From assembly GCF_014489535.1 (NCBI RefSeq), contig NZ_CP060783.1:1240001-1304000 (forward strand): DNA of 64,000 nt, written 5' to 3'. Position 1 is the stretch's first letter. Each line of letters starts with the position of its first letter. This document shows, one piece after another, positions 38,093 through 48,179 of this stretch. The notes beneath the pieces were generated by a model. It saw nothing but the letters and a program-made list of their open reading frames with translations, did no database searches and was not told where the DNA came from. Source of the stretch: Diaphorobacter aerolatus (GTDB lineage: Bacteria > Pseudomonadota > Gammaproteobacteria > Burkholderiales > Burkholderiaceae_C). A program made the translations under genes and the position numbers.

Positions 38093-39427
38093 TCAGGAAT
38101 CGGAATCACGCAGGCTTGGCCCCTGGCTGGAGCTGCCGCCGTCGCCGCCGCGCAGCGTGTGGGCGGCGGTCGTCGCGGCATGGGTGAGTTGCTGCCTGCG
38201 GTGCAGGCGCTTGGCCCAGGCGGGTTGTTCGGCAGACGGAGCCGATCCGCTAGCGTCAGGGTCGGCGTGCGCGGCGCCGGAGGCCGGCGCGTCATCGGGC
38301 CGAAAGGCCGCCGCCATGCGTTCCTTCATCGACCGCGCCCCATCGGCGACTTTCTGCCCGGCCGCCTGCGCGCCGGTCTTGGCAACATTGCCCACGCCGG
38401 CGGCGGCACCCTTCAGGCCGCCACCGGCCGAAGTGGAGCCCGCCTGGTACGTCGACTTGGCGCTGCTGGCGGTCGATGCCATCGAGCGGGCGGCGGCGGG
38501 TGCCATGCGTGCCCCGGCCGCCACTGCGCTTCCGACGCCGGTAGCCGCGGCACCGACCGCCACGGCGGTTCCGGCTGCGCCGATGGCAGCACCGGCCATC
38601 GCGCCCGCGCCGAGCTGTGGCCCACCGGACACCAAGCCTGTCGCAATGCCCGGCCCAAAGATGCCCAGGGCCAGCATGGACAATGAGGCCAGCATGATGA
38701 CCAGCGCCTGGTCGATGGACGGCTCGGAACCGGGCGGTATCCTGAATTCGGCGAACAGCCCTGAGCCGATACCCACGACGACGGCGAGCACCAGCACCTT
38801 GATGCCCGAGGACACCACGTTGCCCAGCACCTTCTCGGCCATAAACGCTGTCTTGTTCCAGAGGGCAAACGGCACCAGCACGAAGCCCGCCAGCGTGGTC
38901 AGCTTGAACTCGATCAACGTGACGAAGAGTTGCACCGCCAGCACGAAGAAGCTGACGATGACCACCAGCCAAGCGAGAAATAGCACGACGATGGGCGCGA
39001 TGTGGATGAAGACCTCCGGGAAGCCCGCCATCTCCCGGATCTGGTCGAGGATGGGCGCCGCTGCGTCGATACCGGCCTTGGCCAACCGTCCCGGCTGCAG
39101 GAAGTTGCCCATGCTCAAGGTCGAGCCGCTGGCCGTCAGGCCCAGCCCGGCGAATGAGCGGAACAGGATGCCCGCCAGGGTGTTGAAATTGCCGATGATG
39201 TAGGCGAAGGCACCCACGTACAGCACCTTGCGGATCAGCTTGGCGATCACGTCCTCGCCCTGGCCGGTGGCATGCCCCATCGCCCAGAACAGCCCGGCGA
39301 GCGTCATGTCGATGACGATCAACGTTGCGGTCAGGAACGCCACCTCGCCATGCAACAGTCCGAAGCCCGAGTCGATGTAGCGCGAGAAGATGTCGAGGAA
39401 GCGGTCAATGACCGAAACGTCGTTCAT
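38093..39427 (-). CDS. trbL: TrbL/VirB6-like polytopic conjugal transfer protein
   Basis: A 444-residue inner-membrane protein with at least six hydrophobic segments. These include VAFLTATLIVIDMTLAGLFW, VLYVGAFAYIIGNFNTLAGI, IVVLFLAWLVVIVSFFVLAV and GIKVLVLAVVVGIGSGLF; a long Ala/Gly-rich, low-complexity cytoplasmic or periplasmic tail follows (AMAGAAIGAAGTAVAVGAAA onward). This layout is typical of TrbL, the proposed inner-membrane channel of the type IV secretion system. The tail composition is variable among relatives. It lies 12 bases after trbJ. Confidence 0.92.
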   Translation of the reverse strand: MNDVSVIDRFLDIFSRYIDSGFGLLHGEVAFLTATLIVIDMTLAGLFWAMGHATGQGEDVIAKLIRKVLYVGAFAYIIGNFNTLAGILFRSFAGLGLTASGSTLSMGNFLQPGRLAKAGIDAAAPILDQIREMAGFPEVFIHIAPIVVLFLAWLVVIVSFFVLAVQLFVTLIEFKLTTLAGFVLVPFALWNKTAFMAEKVLGNVVSSGIKVLVLAVVVGIGSGLFAEFRIPPGSEPSIDQALVIMLASLSMLALGIFGPGIATGLVSGGPQLGAGAMAGAAIGAAGTAVAVGAAATGVGSAVAAGARMAPAAARSMASTASSAKSTYQAGSTSAGGGLKGAAAGVGNVAKTGAQAAGQKVADGARSMKERMAAAFRPDDAPASGAAHADPDASGSAPSAEQPAWAKRLHRRQQLTHAATTAAHTLRGGDGGSSSQGPSLRDSDS

Positions 39428-39439
39428 GGCCTGGCTCCG

Positions 39440-40168
39440 TCAACGACTGTAGAAATCGACGGACCGCGGCGTGTACGGCGTGCCCTCACCCAGGAAGCGC
39501 CGGTTCACCTCGCGGCCCCGCTCCACGGCGGCGGCCTGCCGCGCCAGTTCCAGCGAGCCCGCGCGATCCTGCGTGATCTGCAGCCGCTGCGTTTGGATCG
39601 ACTGCTTGGCCTGCAGGGCCAGCAACTGGTTCGTGGCCTGCATCGCCTGCAAAGCGCCCACCGCCGATTGGCTCTTGCCCACGAGGTCGGCCAGCACGCC
39701 TTCGTCGTCGCTCAGGTTCTGCGATGCCTGAGCCTGCATCTGCATGGTGGTCTGCAGGCCATCGAGCGTGTTCTTCCAGCGTTCCTGCGCGTCGCGGTAC
39801 ATCTGGTTGCCGCTCACGGTGGCGGCGTATTGCTCGGGGTACAGGCGCTGGAATTCCCGATCCAGATTCGTCACGTCATAGGCCAAGCCCTTGGCCTGCG
39901 CGATCAGCCGCTGGGTGGTCGCCAGATTGGCGCGCAGCTGGCCGACCACGCTGGATGGCAGACTGGCCAGGTTGCGCGCCTGGTTGATGAGCATCTGCGC
40001 TTCGTTCTGGAGCTGCTTGATCTGGTTGTTGATCTGCTCCAGCGTGCGGATCGCGGTCAGCGTGTTCTGCACGAGGTTCGTGGGGTCGATCACGACCCAT
40101 TGCGCCTGCACGGCGGTAGCGGTGCAAAGCATGGCCGCGACGGCGGCGGCGAGAAGACGCTTTTTCAT
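39440..40168 (-). CDS. trbJ: TrbJ/VirB5-like conjugal transfer protein
   Basis: A 242-residue periplasmic protein with a clear signal peptide (MKKRLLAAAVAAMLCTATAV, cleavage after VQA), followed by WVVIDPTNLVQNTLTAIRTL and long helices rich in Gln/Ala. VirB5-like proteins are minor pilus-tip components. The start at 40168 overlaps the trbE stop (ATGA). A longer frame upstream is trbE in another frame. Confidence 0.92.
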   Translation of the reverse strand: MKKRLLAAAVAAMLCTATAVQAQWVVIDPTNLVQNTLTAIRTLEQINNQIKQLQNEAQMLINQARNLASLPSSVVGQLRANLATTQRLIAQAKGLAYDVTNLDREFQRLYPEQYAATVSGNQMYRDAQERWKNTLDGLQTTMQMQAQASQNLSDDEGVLADLVGKSQSAVGALQAMQATNQLLALQAKQSIQTQRLQITQDRAGSLELARQAAAVERGREVNRRFLGEGTPYTPRSVDFYSR

Positions 40169-42602
40169 GATGGGTTCTCCTGGAGATGGGTGGACGGGAA
40201 CGAGGACAGCAGGTCGGCGGCCCAATTCAGGCCGCGATGGCGCAGCCACGCGGCTACGAACGGGGTGGAAGCGGATGAAGCGGCAGCGAGCACCGCGTCG
40301 ATGTCGCGCTGGTCTTGCGGCGTGGACGTGCCCGCAAAGGCCAGCGTCGCGGCGCCCAGGTCGAGGTCGAACAGGCGGTTGCCGAGTCGGGATTGGTAGT
40401 AGTAGTCGCGCTTGGGCTGCGCGGTCGCCACGATCTCGATCTGGCGCGAGTTCAGCCCGAAGCCTTCGTAGATAACCCTGATCTGCGGCTCGGTCGCCTG
40501 TGGGTTGGGCAGGAAGATGCGGCTCGCGCAGCTCTCGATGATTGCGGGCGCGATGCTCGAATCCTTGATGTCCGCCAGGCTCTGCGTGGCGAAGATGACG
40601 CTCACGTTCTTCTTGCGCAGCGTCTTGAGCCATTGGCGGATGCGCGCCGCAAACACCGGGTCATCGAGGAACAGCCACGCTTCATCGAGGATCAGCAGCG
40701 TGGGCGCACCGTCGAAGCGTTCATCGAAGCGCGCAAAGAGGTAATGCAGCACGGCCATGACGGCGGCCTTGCTGTGCATCAGTTCCTCCATCTCGAAGCA
40801 CTGCACGGAGCCGGCGCCCAGGCGATCCGAATCCGCATCCAGCAGCTTGCCGTGGGCGCCGCCCAGCACGTACGGCGCGAGCGCCTGGCGCAGCGCATTC
40901 GATTGCAGCAGCACCGACAGGCCGGTCATCGTGCGCTGCTCCACCGGCGCACCGGCGAGACTGCCGAGCGCCGACCAGATGGCGGCCTTCTCTTCGGGGC
41001 CGACGGCTACACCCTCATGCCGCAAGCGCCCTTCGATCCATTCGGCGGCCCAGGTGCGGTAGCCCTCGCGGTCGATGCGGGCGAGAGGCTGAAACGCGAT
41101 CTCGCCATCCATCCCGAGGTCGTAGTGCTCGCCACCCAGCCCGAGGATGGTGGCGCGCATCGAGCGTCCCATGTCGAAGGCAAAGATGCGCGAGCCGCGA
41201 TAGCGCCGAAACTGCATCGCCAATGTGGCGAGCAGCACCGACTTGCCCATGCCCGTAGGACCAGCCACCAGCGTGTGGCCCACGTCGCCGATGTGCGTCA
41301 CCAGCCGGAACGGCGTCGCGCCCTCAGTGCGCGTGACGATCAGCGGCGGGCCGTCGAGGTGCGCGTTCTTCTCCGGCCCGGCCCATACCGCCGACACCGG
41401 CATCAGGTGCGCCAGGTTCAACGTGGAGACAATGGGCTGGCGCACGTTCGCGTAGGCATGACCCGGAATGGACGACAGCCACGCATCCACGGCGTTGAGC
41501 GTTTCGGGGATGGTGACGAAGCCACGCCCCTGGATGACGCGCTCCACCCTGCGCAGCTTCTCGTCGGCCACGGCGGCATCCGCGTCCATGACGGTGACGG
41601 TCGCTGTCACGTAGCCGAAGGCCACTTGATCGCTGCCCAGCTCCTGCAAGGCGGCATCGGCATCGGTGGCCTTGTTGCTGGCGTCGGTATCGACCAGCGG
41701 GCTTTCTTGCTGGAAGATCGTCTCGCGCAGCAGCGCGATGACGTTCTTGCGCTTGGCGAACCACTGGCGGCGCAAGCGCCCCAACTCCCGTTCCGCCTCG
41801 GATTTGTCGAGGCACAGAAAGCGCGTGCTCCAGCGATACCCAAATCCCAGGCGGTTGAGGTCGTCCAGAATCCCCGGCCAGGTCGAGGTCGGGAAACCGC
41901 GCACCGTCGCCACGCGCAGATGCTGGTCGCCCAGCATCGGTGCCAGGCCGCCGATCAGCGGCGCGTCGGCTAGCAGAGCGTCGAGGTGGAATGGCACCTC
42001 GGGCACGCCCACGCGGTAACGCCGCGTTGAAACGGTGGCATGCAGGTAGGTCAGCGTCTGGCTGTCATCGAGCCAGACGATCTCCGGCATCACGCCATCG
42101 AGCAGGTCAAAGATGCGATCCGTCTCCGCGACGAAGGCAGTTAGGCGCTCGCGCCAATCCACGCCTTCGGTGGGTCGGTTCTCATAGAGCAGCCCTGCTG
42201 CGCGGGCGCGCGACTCCTCGGCCGGCAGGTACACCAGCGTGAGGTGGTAGCCACTCTCGAAATGGTTGCCCGAGTCCTCGAAGGCGGCGCGGCGCTCCTC
42301 GTCCACCAGCCAGGACAGCGGCTCAGGAAACTCCGAGTGCGGGTAGCTGGCCGCGGGCCGGCGCTCGGCTTCGATGAACAGCGCCCAGCCCGAGCTCAGG
42401 CGGCGCAGCGCGTTGTTCAGCCGCGCCGACGTGGAGATCAACTCGCCCTGCGTCGCGCTGTCGAGGTCAGGCCCCGAAAGCGCGCCGTGCGCTGGAAGGC
42501 GCCATCCTTGTTCAGCACGACGCCCGGCGCGATCAGCCCGGCCCAAGGCAGCCAGTCGGCCAGCAGCGCCGGCCGCTGGCGGTATTCGGCAAGGTTCAGC
42601 AT
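40165..42602 (-). CDS. trbE: TrbE/VirB4-like ATPase, with an apparent frameshift near the 5' end
   Basis: The large ATPase that powers pilus assembly and transfer. It starts MLNLAEYRQRPALLADWLPW. Walker A is GPTGMGKSVLLATL (about residue 450) and Walker B is TLLILDEAWLFLDDP, with the VirB4 C-terminal signature VIFATQSLADI between later motifs. The frame breaks after FQRTARFRG: a missing base at 42470-42471 must be restored to read PDLDSATQGELIST. Restored length is 812 residues. It lies 10 bases after trbD and overlaps trbJ by 4 bases. Confidence 0.93.
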
Positions 42603-42612
42603 GGCATTCCCC

Positions 42613-42897
42613 TCACACGTCCAGCAGCGGCCGGTGCTTGATGTGGCGCGCGAAGACCTGCATGAACTGCGGATCGACACGCGCACCCCAGACCGCCAGC
42701 GCATGGCCGGCGATCCAGAGCACCACGCCCGGAATCCACAGTTGCAGGCCCAAGCCCACGGCGGCGGCCAAGGTGCCATTGGCAATCGCCACTGTGCGCG
42801 GCGCGCCGCCCAGCAGGATCGGCTCGGTCAGCGAGCGATGCAGGGGCACCTCGAAACCTGGAGCGAACCCCTGCACGCCATCGTGGGCCGCGTTCAT
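42613..42897 (-). CDS. trbD: TrbD/VirB3-like conjugal transfer protein
   Basis: A 94-residue protein with a short N-terminus (FEVPLHRSLTEPILLGGAPR, the VirB3 signature) and two closely spaced membrane segments (ANGTLAAAVGLGLQLWIPGV and VLWIAGHALAVWGA). It works with the VirB4-type ATPase at the inner membrane. Its ATG overlaps the trbC stop. Confidence 0.92.
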   Translation of the reverse strand: MNAAHDGVQGFAPGFEVPLHRSLTEPILLGGAPRTVAIANGTLAAAVGLGLQLWIPGVVLWIAGHALAVWGARVDPQFMQVFARHIKHRPLLDV

Positions 42898-43286
42898 ACG
42901 ACGGCCCCGCCCGAGAAGCTGAAGAACGACAGGAAGAACGAGGACGCGGCAAACGCGATCGACAGACCGAAGACGATCTGGATCAGCTTGCGGAACCCGC
43001 CCGAGGTATCGCCGAAGGCCAGCGCCAGGCCCGTGGCGATGATGATGATGACCGCGATGATCCGGGCCACCGGACCCTGGATCGACTCCAGGATGGATTG
43101 CAGCGGCCCCTCCCAGGGCATCGAGGAACCTGCGGCCTGCGCGGTGCCTGCGAGCAGCAGCATCAGCGCCGCGAGCATCAGACCCTGCAGGGCCGGGCGC
43201 GCCAAGCCATCCAGCCGCGCGGGGTGGCAGCGCAGGGCAAGCGGGTTTACAGAAATACGGAAAGCAGGAACGATCATCTGCGTCAT
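42894..43286 (-). CDS. trbC: TrbC/VirB2-like pilin
   Basis: A 130-residue pre-pilin. A long signal region ends LMLLLAGTAQAAGSSMPWEG (cleavage after AQA). The mature part has two hydrophobic helices (ARIIAVIIIIATGLALAFGD and LIQIVFGLSIAFAASSFFLS) separated by the loop GDTSGGFRK. This is the VirB2/TrbC pattern of the major pilus subunit. It overlaps trbB and trbD by 4 bases each. Confidence 0.93.
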   Translation of the reverse strand: MTQMIVPAFRISVNPLALRCHPARLDGLARPALQGLMLAALMLLLAGTAQAAGSSMPWEGPLQSILESIQGPVARIIAVIIIIATGLALAFGDTSGGFRKLIQIVFGLSIAFAASSFFLSFFSFSGGAVV

Positions 43287-44319
43287 GGCAGTTCTCCAGG
43301 TTGATCAGGGGACACGGAAGAAAGGTCGGACTGCGGCAGCAGCTCCGGGAATGGAGCCTCCAGCGCATCCGCCAGTTGGTAGCCCGAGCCGTCGAAGCCG
43401 ACGACCCGAGCGATGCTCTCGATGCGGCGCTTGCGTCCGCGCCCGGCAATGTGGATGACCACGTTGACCGCTTCCGCGATCAGCGCACGGGGCGGGTTCA
43501 CCGCCACTTCGAGAATCAGTTGCTCCAGGCGCAGCAGCGCGCCCAGCGCGGAGCCGGCGTGGATCGTGGCGATGCCGCCGGGGTGGCCGGTGCCCAGACC
43601 TTGATGAGATCCAGTGCCTCGGCGCCGCGCACCTCGCCGACGACCACACGATCCGGGCGCAGGCGCATGGACGAACGCACCAGCTCGGTCATGGACACGA
43701 CGCCCTGGCGCGTGCGCAGCGGTACGTGATCGCGCGCCGCGCATTGCAGCTCCACCGTGTCTTCGAGCACCAGCACGCGGTCGCCCGTGGCGGCGATTTC
43801 GGCCAGCAGCGCATTCGCCAAGGTGGTCTTGCCGGTGCTGGTGCCGCCCGCGATCAGGATGTTCTGGCGCTCGCGCACGGCGCGCACCAGCAAACCAGCC
43901 TGTGCGGCGGTCATCATCCCGTCCTCGATGTAGCGCGACAGCGGGATCACACCAAAGGCACGCTTGCGCAAGGCGAAGGCTGGCCCCGGTGCAGCGGGCG
44001 GCAGGATGCCCTCGAAGCGTTCGCCGGTCTCGGGCAGCTCTGCCGTCAAAAGCGGCTGGCCGCGATGCACCTCGGCGCCGACGTGGGCGGCCACGAGACG
44101 GATGATGCGTTCGCCATCAGCCTCGGACAGCTCCTCGCCCATCGGGGCGCGGCCCGTGGACAGACGATCCACCCAGAGCGTGCGGTCGGGGTTGAGCATG
44201 ATTTCCACCACGTCCGGGTCTTCGAGCGCGGCGGCGATCAGCGGCCCCATGGCCGTGCGTAGCATCTGAATGCGGCGATCCAGCGAGGTGGCCGTGAAGG
44301 AGGAAAGAACGGCGCTCAT
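43283..44319 (-). CDS. trbB: TrbB/VirB11-like ATPase, with an apparent frameshift
   Basis: Hexameric traffic ATPase of the secretion system. Motifs are VVEIMLNPDRTLWVDRL, Walker A GGTSTGKTTLANALL, DRVLVLEDTVELQC, RPDRVVVGEVRGAEALDLI (Walker B region) and GHPGGIATIHAGSALGALLR (His box). The frame breaks after LIKVW: a missing G in the run at 43593-43595 must be restored to read GTGHPGG and then to the stop at 43283. Restored length is 345 residues. It starts inside the stop of the CopG-like gene (ATGA). Confidence 0.93.
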
Positions 44320-44780
44320 AAGGCACGCTCCTGGGCATCTGCAGCGGCCGCCGCGCCCTCCGATCGCGTCGGATCGGGGTGCAGTTCCTCCACCACATCC
44401 CGCACCAGGCTGCGCCCGCGCAGCAAATGCCGTCCGAGCTGTTCGACGAACTGCTCGAAGCGGGCCTTGCCCTGGGCGCGAGCGGCGTCCTGATGGGCCT
44501 CGGGCACGGGCGTGCTCACAGTGAGGAAATAGCGGATGAACAGCGCCAATGTTTCGATGGCAATGTTCTGGTCGCGCTCCAGACGCTCGGCGTGGCGCGA
44601 CAGGCGATCCAGTCGCTTGGCAATCGCCGCCTCGCGCTGGTCGGCCGCATCGGGCGACAGCCAGGAGGCCAGGGCCGCCGCGACGATGCTGGACTTGGAC
44701 ACGCCCTTCTTGGCGGCCAGTTCATCGAGCCGCTTGCTGTGCTCCGGCTGGATGAACACATTGAGGCGGTGTTGGGTCAT
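44316..44780 (-). CDS. CopG-type ribbon-helix-helix regulator of the trb operon
   Basis: A 154-residue protein whose N-terminus (RLNVFIQPEHSKRLDELAAK KGVSKSSIVAAALASWL) reads as a ribbon-helix-helix DNA-binding domain. A long charged helical C-terminal part follows. The same small gene sits between traG and trbB in Tn4371-type elements and may autoregulate the transfer operon; this role is inferred. It overlaps traG and trbB by 4 bases each. Confidence 0.85.
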   Translation of the reverse strand: MTQHRLNVFIQPEHSKRLDELAAKKGVSKSSIVAAALASWLSPDAADQREAAIAKRLDRLSRHAERLERDQNIAIETLALFIRYFLTVSTPVPEAHQDAARAQGKARFEQFVEQLGRHLLRGRSLVRDVVEELHPDPTRSEGAAAAADAQERAL

Positions 44781-46777
44781 AGGTCGATTCCGTCGTCAGG
44801 GTCAAGGGAAGCCAGCCGGGCCGTGCGCTGCAGGGCCGGGTCGAGCTGGCGAGGAAGGGGAAGCTGCATGTCATCGTCATCGAGCAGCCCGAGGTCGGCT
44901 GCAGGCGCAGCCAGGTCGGGGTCGTAGGCGGCGGCTTCGGAGAGTTCGGGTTGGCGACGCGGGCCGCCGTCGTCAGCGGCAGAGGGGAAGCCTTCAACGG
45001 CTTCGGTTGCAGGCGCCACCGGAACGGGAGGAACCGTCAGCCCGCTCCAGTCGTCGGGCCGTAAGGGAGGCACGTCGGCGTAGCGCCCCGCAACGAGTAC
45101 AGGAGGCGGCAGCACGCGCCGCTGGAAGTTCGCGTCAGAGTAGTAGCGCAGCTTCTTGGCCTTGATCGGCGCGACGCTGGAAACCATCACCACCGCCTCA
45201 TCGGGCGGCAGCTGCATCACCTCGCCCGGCGTGAGCAGCGGGCGGGCGGTTTCTTGTCTCGACACCATTAGGTGCCCCAGCCACGGTGCGAGTCGATGTC
45301 CCGCGTAGTTGCGCTGCGCGCGCAGCTCGGTAGCGGTGCCAAGGGTTTCGGAAATCCGCTTGGCCGTGCGCTCGTCGTTGGTGGCGAACGTCACGCGCAC
45401 ATGGCAGTTGTCGAGGATGGAATGGTTCTGGCCGTAGGCTTTGTCGATCTGATTGAGCGACTGCGCGATCAGGAAGCTGCGGATGCCGTAGCCCGCCATG
45501 AAGGCCAGCGCCGTCTCGAAGAAGTCCAGGCGCCCAAGCGCCGGGAATTCATCGAGCATCAGCAACAGCTTGTGACGGCGCTGGATGCCATCGCTGCCAT
45601 CGAGTGATTCCGTCAGCCGCCGCCCGATTTGGTTGAGGATCAGGCGGATCAGCGGTTTGGTGCGGCTGATGTCCGAAGGCGGCACCACGAGATACAGCGA
45701 CACGGGATGCTCGGCCGCGATCAGGTCGGCAATGCGCCAGTCGCAGCGCGAGGTGACTTCGGCCACCGTGGGGTCTCGGTACAGGCCGAGGAATGACATG
45801 GCGGTGCTCAACACGCCGGAACGCTCGTTGTCCGATTTGTTCAGGACTTCACGCGCTGCCGATGCCACCACCAGATGCGGTCCATCGCCGATGTGCGGCG
45901 TGGTCATCATCCGATGCAGGGTAAGCTCGAAGGGACAGGCCGGGTCGCTGAGGAAGTTGGCGACACCGCGCAGCGTCTTGTCTTCGCCTGCGTAGAGCAC
46001 ATGCAGGATGGCCCCAACCAGCAGCGCATGCGAGGTCTTCTCCCAATGGTTGCGCCGCTCCAGTGCTCCTTCGGGATCGACCAGAATGTCTGCGATGTTC
46101 TGCACGTCGCGCACTTCGTGCGCGCCGCGCCTCACCTCCAGCAGCGGGTTGTAGGCCGCCGACTTCGCATCGGTCGGGTTGAACAGCAGGCAGTGCGAGA
46201 AGCGCGAGCGCCAGCCAGCGGTGATGCTCCAGTTCTCGCCCTTGATGTCGTGAATGACGGCCGATGCGGGCCAGCTCAACAAGGTGGGCACCACTAGGCC
46301 CACGCCCTTGCCCGAGCGGGTAGGCGCGAAGGTCAGAACATGCTCCGGGCCTTCGTGCCGCAGGTACTGCTGGCGATGCAGGCCAAGGAATACGCCCGCA
46401 GACCGGTCAAGACTCGCCTTGTGGATGTCCTCCGCATTGGCCCAGCGCGCCGTGCCGTAGGTCGTGACCAGCTTGGACTGGCGCGAGCGCCAGATCGACA
46501 TGCCGACGGCAACCACCACCGCGATCAGGCCGCTGCCTGCGGCAATGGCACCGCCCACGTCGAATACATGCGGCGCGTAGGCGTCGAAGAAGAACCACCA
46601 CTCGAACAGGCGCCAGGGGTGATAGACCGGCGTGCCGAGGAAATCGAACCAGGGCGAACCCAGGCGTAGCTGGTAGCCCAGCGCCGCTGCTGTCCATTGC
46701 GTGGCGCTCCATACGCCAGCGATCACGATGCCGAAGACAACGGCAATCTGACCGAACAGCACGTTCGTTCCTTGCAT
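44777..46777 (-). CDS. traG: TraG/VirD4-like type IV coupling protein
   Basis: The ATPase that delivers the relaxase-DNA complex to the channel. Two N-terminal membrane segments (VLFGQIAVVFGIVIAGVW and GGAIAAGSGLIAVVVAVGMS) precede YGTARWANAEDI, Walker A APTRSGKGVGLVVPTL, VIHDIKGENW, Walker B LLLMLDEFPALGRLDFFE and FLIAQSLNQIDKAYG. The C-terminal tail is acidic (GLLDDDDMQLPLP). Length is 666 residues from the ATG at 46777 (MQGTNVLFG), which has GGGAGG upstream; a 17-codon longer frame has no such site. First gene of the transfer operon as seen here. Confidence 0.94.
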   Translation of the reverse strand: MQGTNVLFGQIAVVFGIVIAGVWSATQWTAAALGYQLRLGSPWFDFLGTPVYHPWRLFEWWFFFDAYAPHVFDVGGAIAAGSGLIAVVVAVGMSIWRSRQSKLVTTYGTARWANAEDIHKASLDRSAGVFLGLHRQQYLRHEGPEHVLTFAPTRSGKGVGLVVPTLLSWPASAVIHDIKGENWSITAGWRSRFSHCLLFNPTDAKSAAYNPLLEVRRGAHEVRDVQNIADILVDPEGALERRNHWEKTSHALLVGAILHVLYAGEDKTLRGVANFLSDPACPFELTLHRMMTTPHIGDGPHLVVASAAREVLNKSDNERSGVLSTAMSFLGLYRDPTVAEVTSRCDWRIADLIAAEHPVSLYLVVPPSDISRTKPLIRLILNQIGRRLTESLDGSDGIQRRHKLLLMLDEFPALGRLDFFETALAFMAGYGIRSFLIAQSLNQIDKAYGQNHSILDNCHVRVTFATNDERTAKRISETLGTATELRAQRNYAGHRLAPWLGHLMVSRQETARPLLTPGEVMQLPPDEAVVMVSSVAPIKAKKLRYYSDANFQRRVLPPPVLVAGRYADVPPLRPDDWSGLTVPPVPVAPATEAVEGFPSAADDGGPRRQPELSEAAAYDPDLAAPAADLGLLDDDDMQLPLPRQLDPALQRTARLASLDPDDGIDL

Positions 46778-46791
46778 TGGCCAACCTCCCG

Positions 46792-46815
46792 CTACGGCAC
46801 AGGGACATGCCGTAG
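46792..46815. promoter_or_regulatory. inverted repeat upstream of traG
   Basis: Perfect 8-bp arms CTACGGCA/TGCCGTAG with an 8-base spacer, 15 bases before the traG start. It could be an operator for the transfer operon, perhaps for the CopG-like protein, or a leader hairpin. No T run follows. Confidence 0.4.
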
Positions 46816-46909
46816 TGCCGAGGATCAAGGCGAGCGTGCAGGTCGGTCAAAGACCGTTATAGCGGGGATTCAGGCCAAAATGGCCAGACTTCTTGCTGTG
46901 GCGAAGGCA

Positions 46910-46943
46910 ATAAAAATGCCGCATGCGCGAGCGCGCTGCGGCG
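46910..46943 (-). terminator. terminator after the EexN-type gene
   Basis: On the minus strand GCCGCA...TGCGGC closes a GC-rich hairpin (inner arms GCGCGCTCGCGC) followed by ATTTTTATT. It lies about 50 bases after the stop at 46995 and would separate that gene from traG. Confidence 0.7.
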
Positions 46944-46994
46944 TGATGAGGTAACAGCAAGAACTCTGTCGCGGCCAGGCGACGGCGCGGGGCG

Positions 46995-47222
46995 CTATTT
47001 GGATTGCTGTTCCGGCCGATCGCCGAAGAAACGCCGGTTGGCGGCTTCGGCCGCACGGCGGCAGAGTTCTTCTCCTGCCTTCGCGCGGTCTTCCTTGCAC
47101 AGGCGCTGGACTTCTTTGAGGCGCTCGGGATGGGCAACGAGGAAGTCCACGGTTTCCGTCGGTTGGGATGGTCCACAGCCCGTCAGTGCGGCAACCATCA
47201 GCAGCGGCAGGAATCGGGTCAT
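46995..47222 (-). CDS. EexN-like small lipoprotein (putative entry exclusion)
   Basis: A 75-residue protein with a lipoprotein signal (MTRFLPLLMVAALTGCGPSQ, lipobox LTGC). It is followed by TETVDFLVAHPERLKEVQRL, CKEDRAKAGEELCRRAAEAA and NRRFFGD. Two further cysteines and the (D/E)RAK...C...A..A pattern match EexN-type lipoproteins encoded with type IV secretion systems, where they are thought to reduce uptake of the same element. ATG at 47222 begins the signal peptide; the longer frame upstream has no sense. It lies between the LysR gene and traG. Confidence 0.8.
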   Translation of the reverse strand: MTRFLPLLMVAALTGCGPSQPTETVDFLVAHPERLKEVQRLCKEDRAKAGEELCRRAAEAANRRFFGDRPEQQSK

Positions 47223-47247
47223 GGCTTGGGTCCTTTCAGCAGGTGGA

Positions 47248-48174
47248 TCAGGAGTCCTCGGCGGCGCTGGAGCCATCCGCCGAATCAATGGAGGCCACTC
47301 GTTCGATGAACCGGGCCAGCATTTCGGAGGGCTCCACGTCACGGTGCAGCAGATACGTGGCCAGCATCTGCGGCTTGCCCGCCAAGCGCCGGGCCACAAC
47401 ACCTGGCCCACGGCCGGATGCAATGTGCGCGGCGCCCGCCAAACCGAGCGCCAATCCGGCTGAGACCAAGGTCATCATCACCTCATAGGACGCCACGCGC
47501 TGGGCGATCAGTGGCTGTTGCTCGTAGCGCTGCAAAACGCGATCAACTTGGCGTGCATGGCCTTCGCATATCGCCGGATCGCATAGCGCCAGCGGATAGC
47601 GCAACACTTCTTCCAACGGCACGTGCTTGTGGGCCAGAACAGGATGGCGAGCTGGGACCGCCACCATCAGTTCGTCTTCCCATGCAGGCCTGACCACAAT
47701 GCCGTCGCCCACCTCTTCGGCCATCGAAAAGCCGACGTCATACAGGTCATCGTGCAGACCCTTGATCTGTTGATCCAACGGCACCTCAAATAGCCGAACA
47801 TCAATCTCTGGATCTTCCGCTCGGCACTGTGCCAGCAGCGTCGGCATTCGCGAGGGCGTGATGCCATCGGACAAAGCGATGCGCAACTGTCGCTGAAACC
47901 CACTGGCGGCGGACTTGACGCCGTCACACGCCTGTTTCAGAGCTTCGAAGATTCGCGGCACCCGCTCCAGGAATGCCATTCCGGCAAAGGTCAGGCGGGT
48001 GCTTCGCGTGGTTCGCGTGAACAGTTGCGCCCCGAGCTCTTCCTCTATCTCCTTGATGGTGCGCGACAAAGGGGACTGATCGATGTGCAGCTTTTCCGCT
48101 GCGCGGCCGAAGTGAAGTTCTTCGGCCACCGCTATAAAGCAACGTAAATGCCGAAGCTCCATGGTGTATCTCAT
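47248..48174 (-). CDS. LysR-family transcriptional regulator
   Basis: A 308-residue regulator. The N-terminal winged helix ([40 protein letters not shown]) is followed by a substrate-binding domain of two lobes starting near [16 protein letters not shown] LysR gene beside traG is common in Tn4371-type elements. It could control the transfer genes or the neighbouring etf genes that start 5 bases downstream of its 5' end; its target is not known. Start at 48174 or at MELR, 48162. Confidence 0.9.
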   Translation of the reverse strand: MRYTMELRHLRCFIAVAEELHFGRAAEKLHIDQSPLSRTIKEIEEELGAQLFTRTTRSTRLTFAGMAFLERVPRIFEALKQACDGVKSAASGFQRQLRIALSDGITPSRMPTLLAQCRAEDPEIDVRLFEVPLDQQIKGLHDDLYDVGFSMAEEVGDGIVVRPAWEDELMVAVPARHPVLAHKHVPLEEVLRYPLALCDPAICEGHARQVDRVLQRYEQQPLIAQRVASYEVMMTLVSAGLALGLAGAAHIASGRGPGVVARRLAGKPQMLATYLLHRDVEPSEMLARFIERVASIDSADGSSAAEDS

Positions 48175-48179
48175 CCAAT

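Larger units (their letters stand above)
34354..48174. mobile_element. conjugation end of a Tn4371-like integrative and conjugative element
   Basis: The order traG-copG-trbB-C-D-E-J-L-F-G-I-DUF2274, with EexN-type lipoprotein and LysR regulator upstream, is that of Tn4371-type ICEs, where the mating-pair genes lie at one end. The left limit is set by the broken tRNA-Leu at 34353. The right limit is not visible: no integrase, relaxase or replication/partition genes occur by 64000, so the catabolic genes from 48180 onward are probably cargo inside the same element. The family assignment comes from gene order and is not a database match. Confidence 0.75.
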
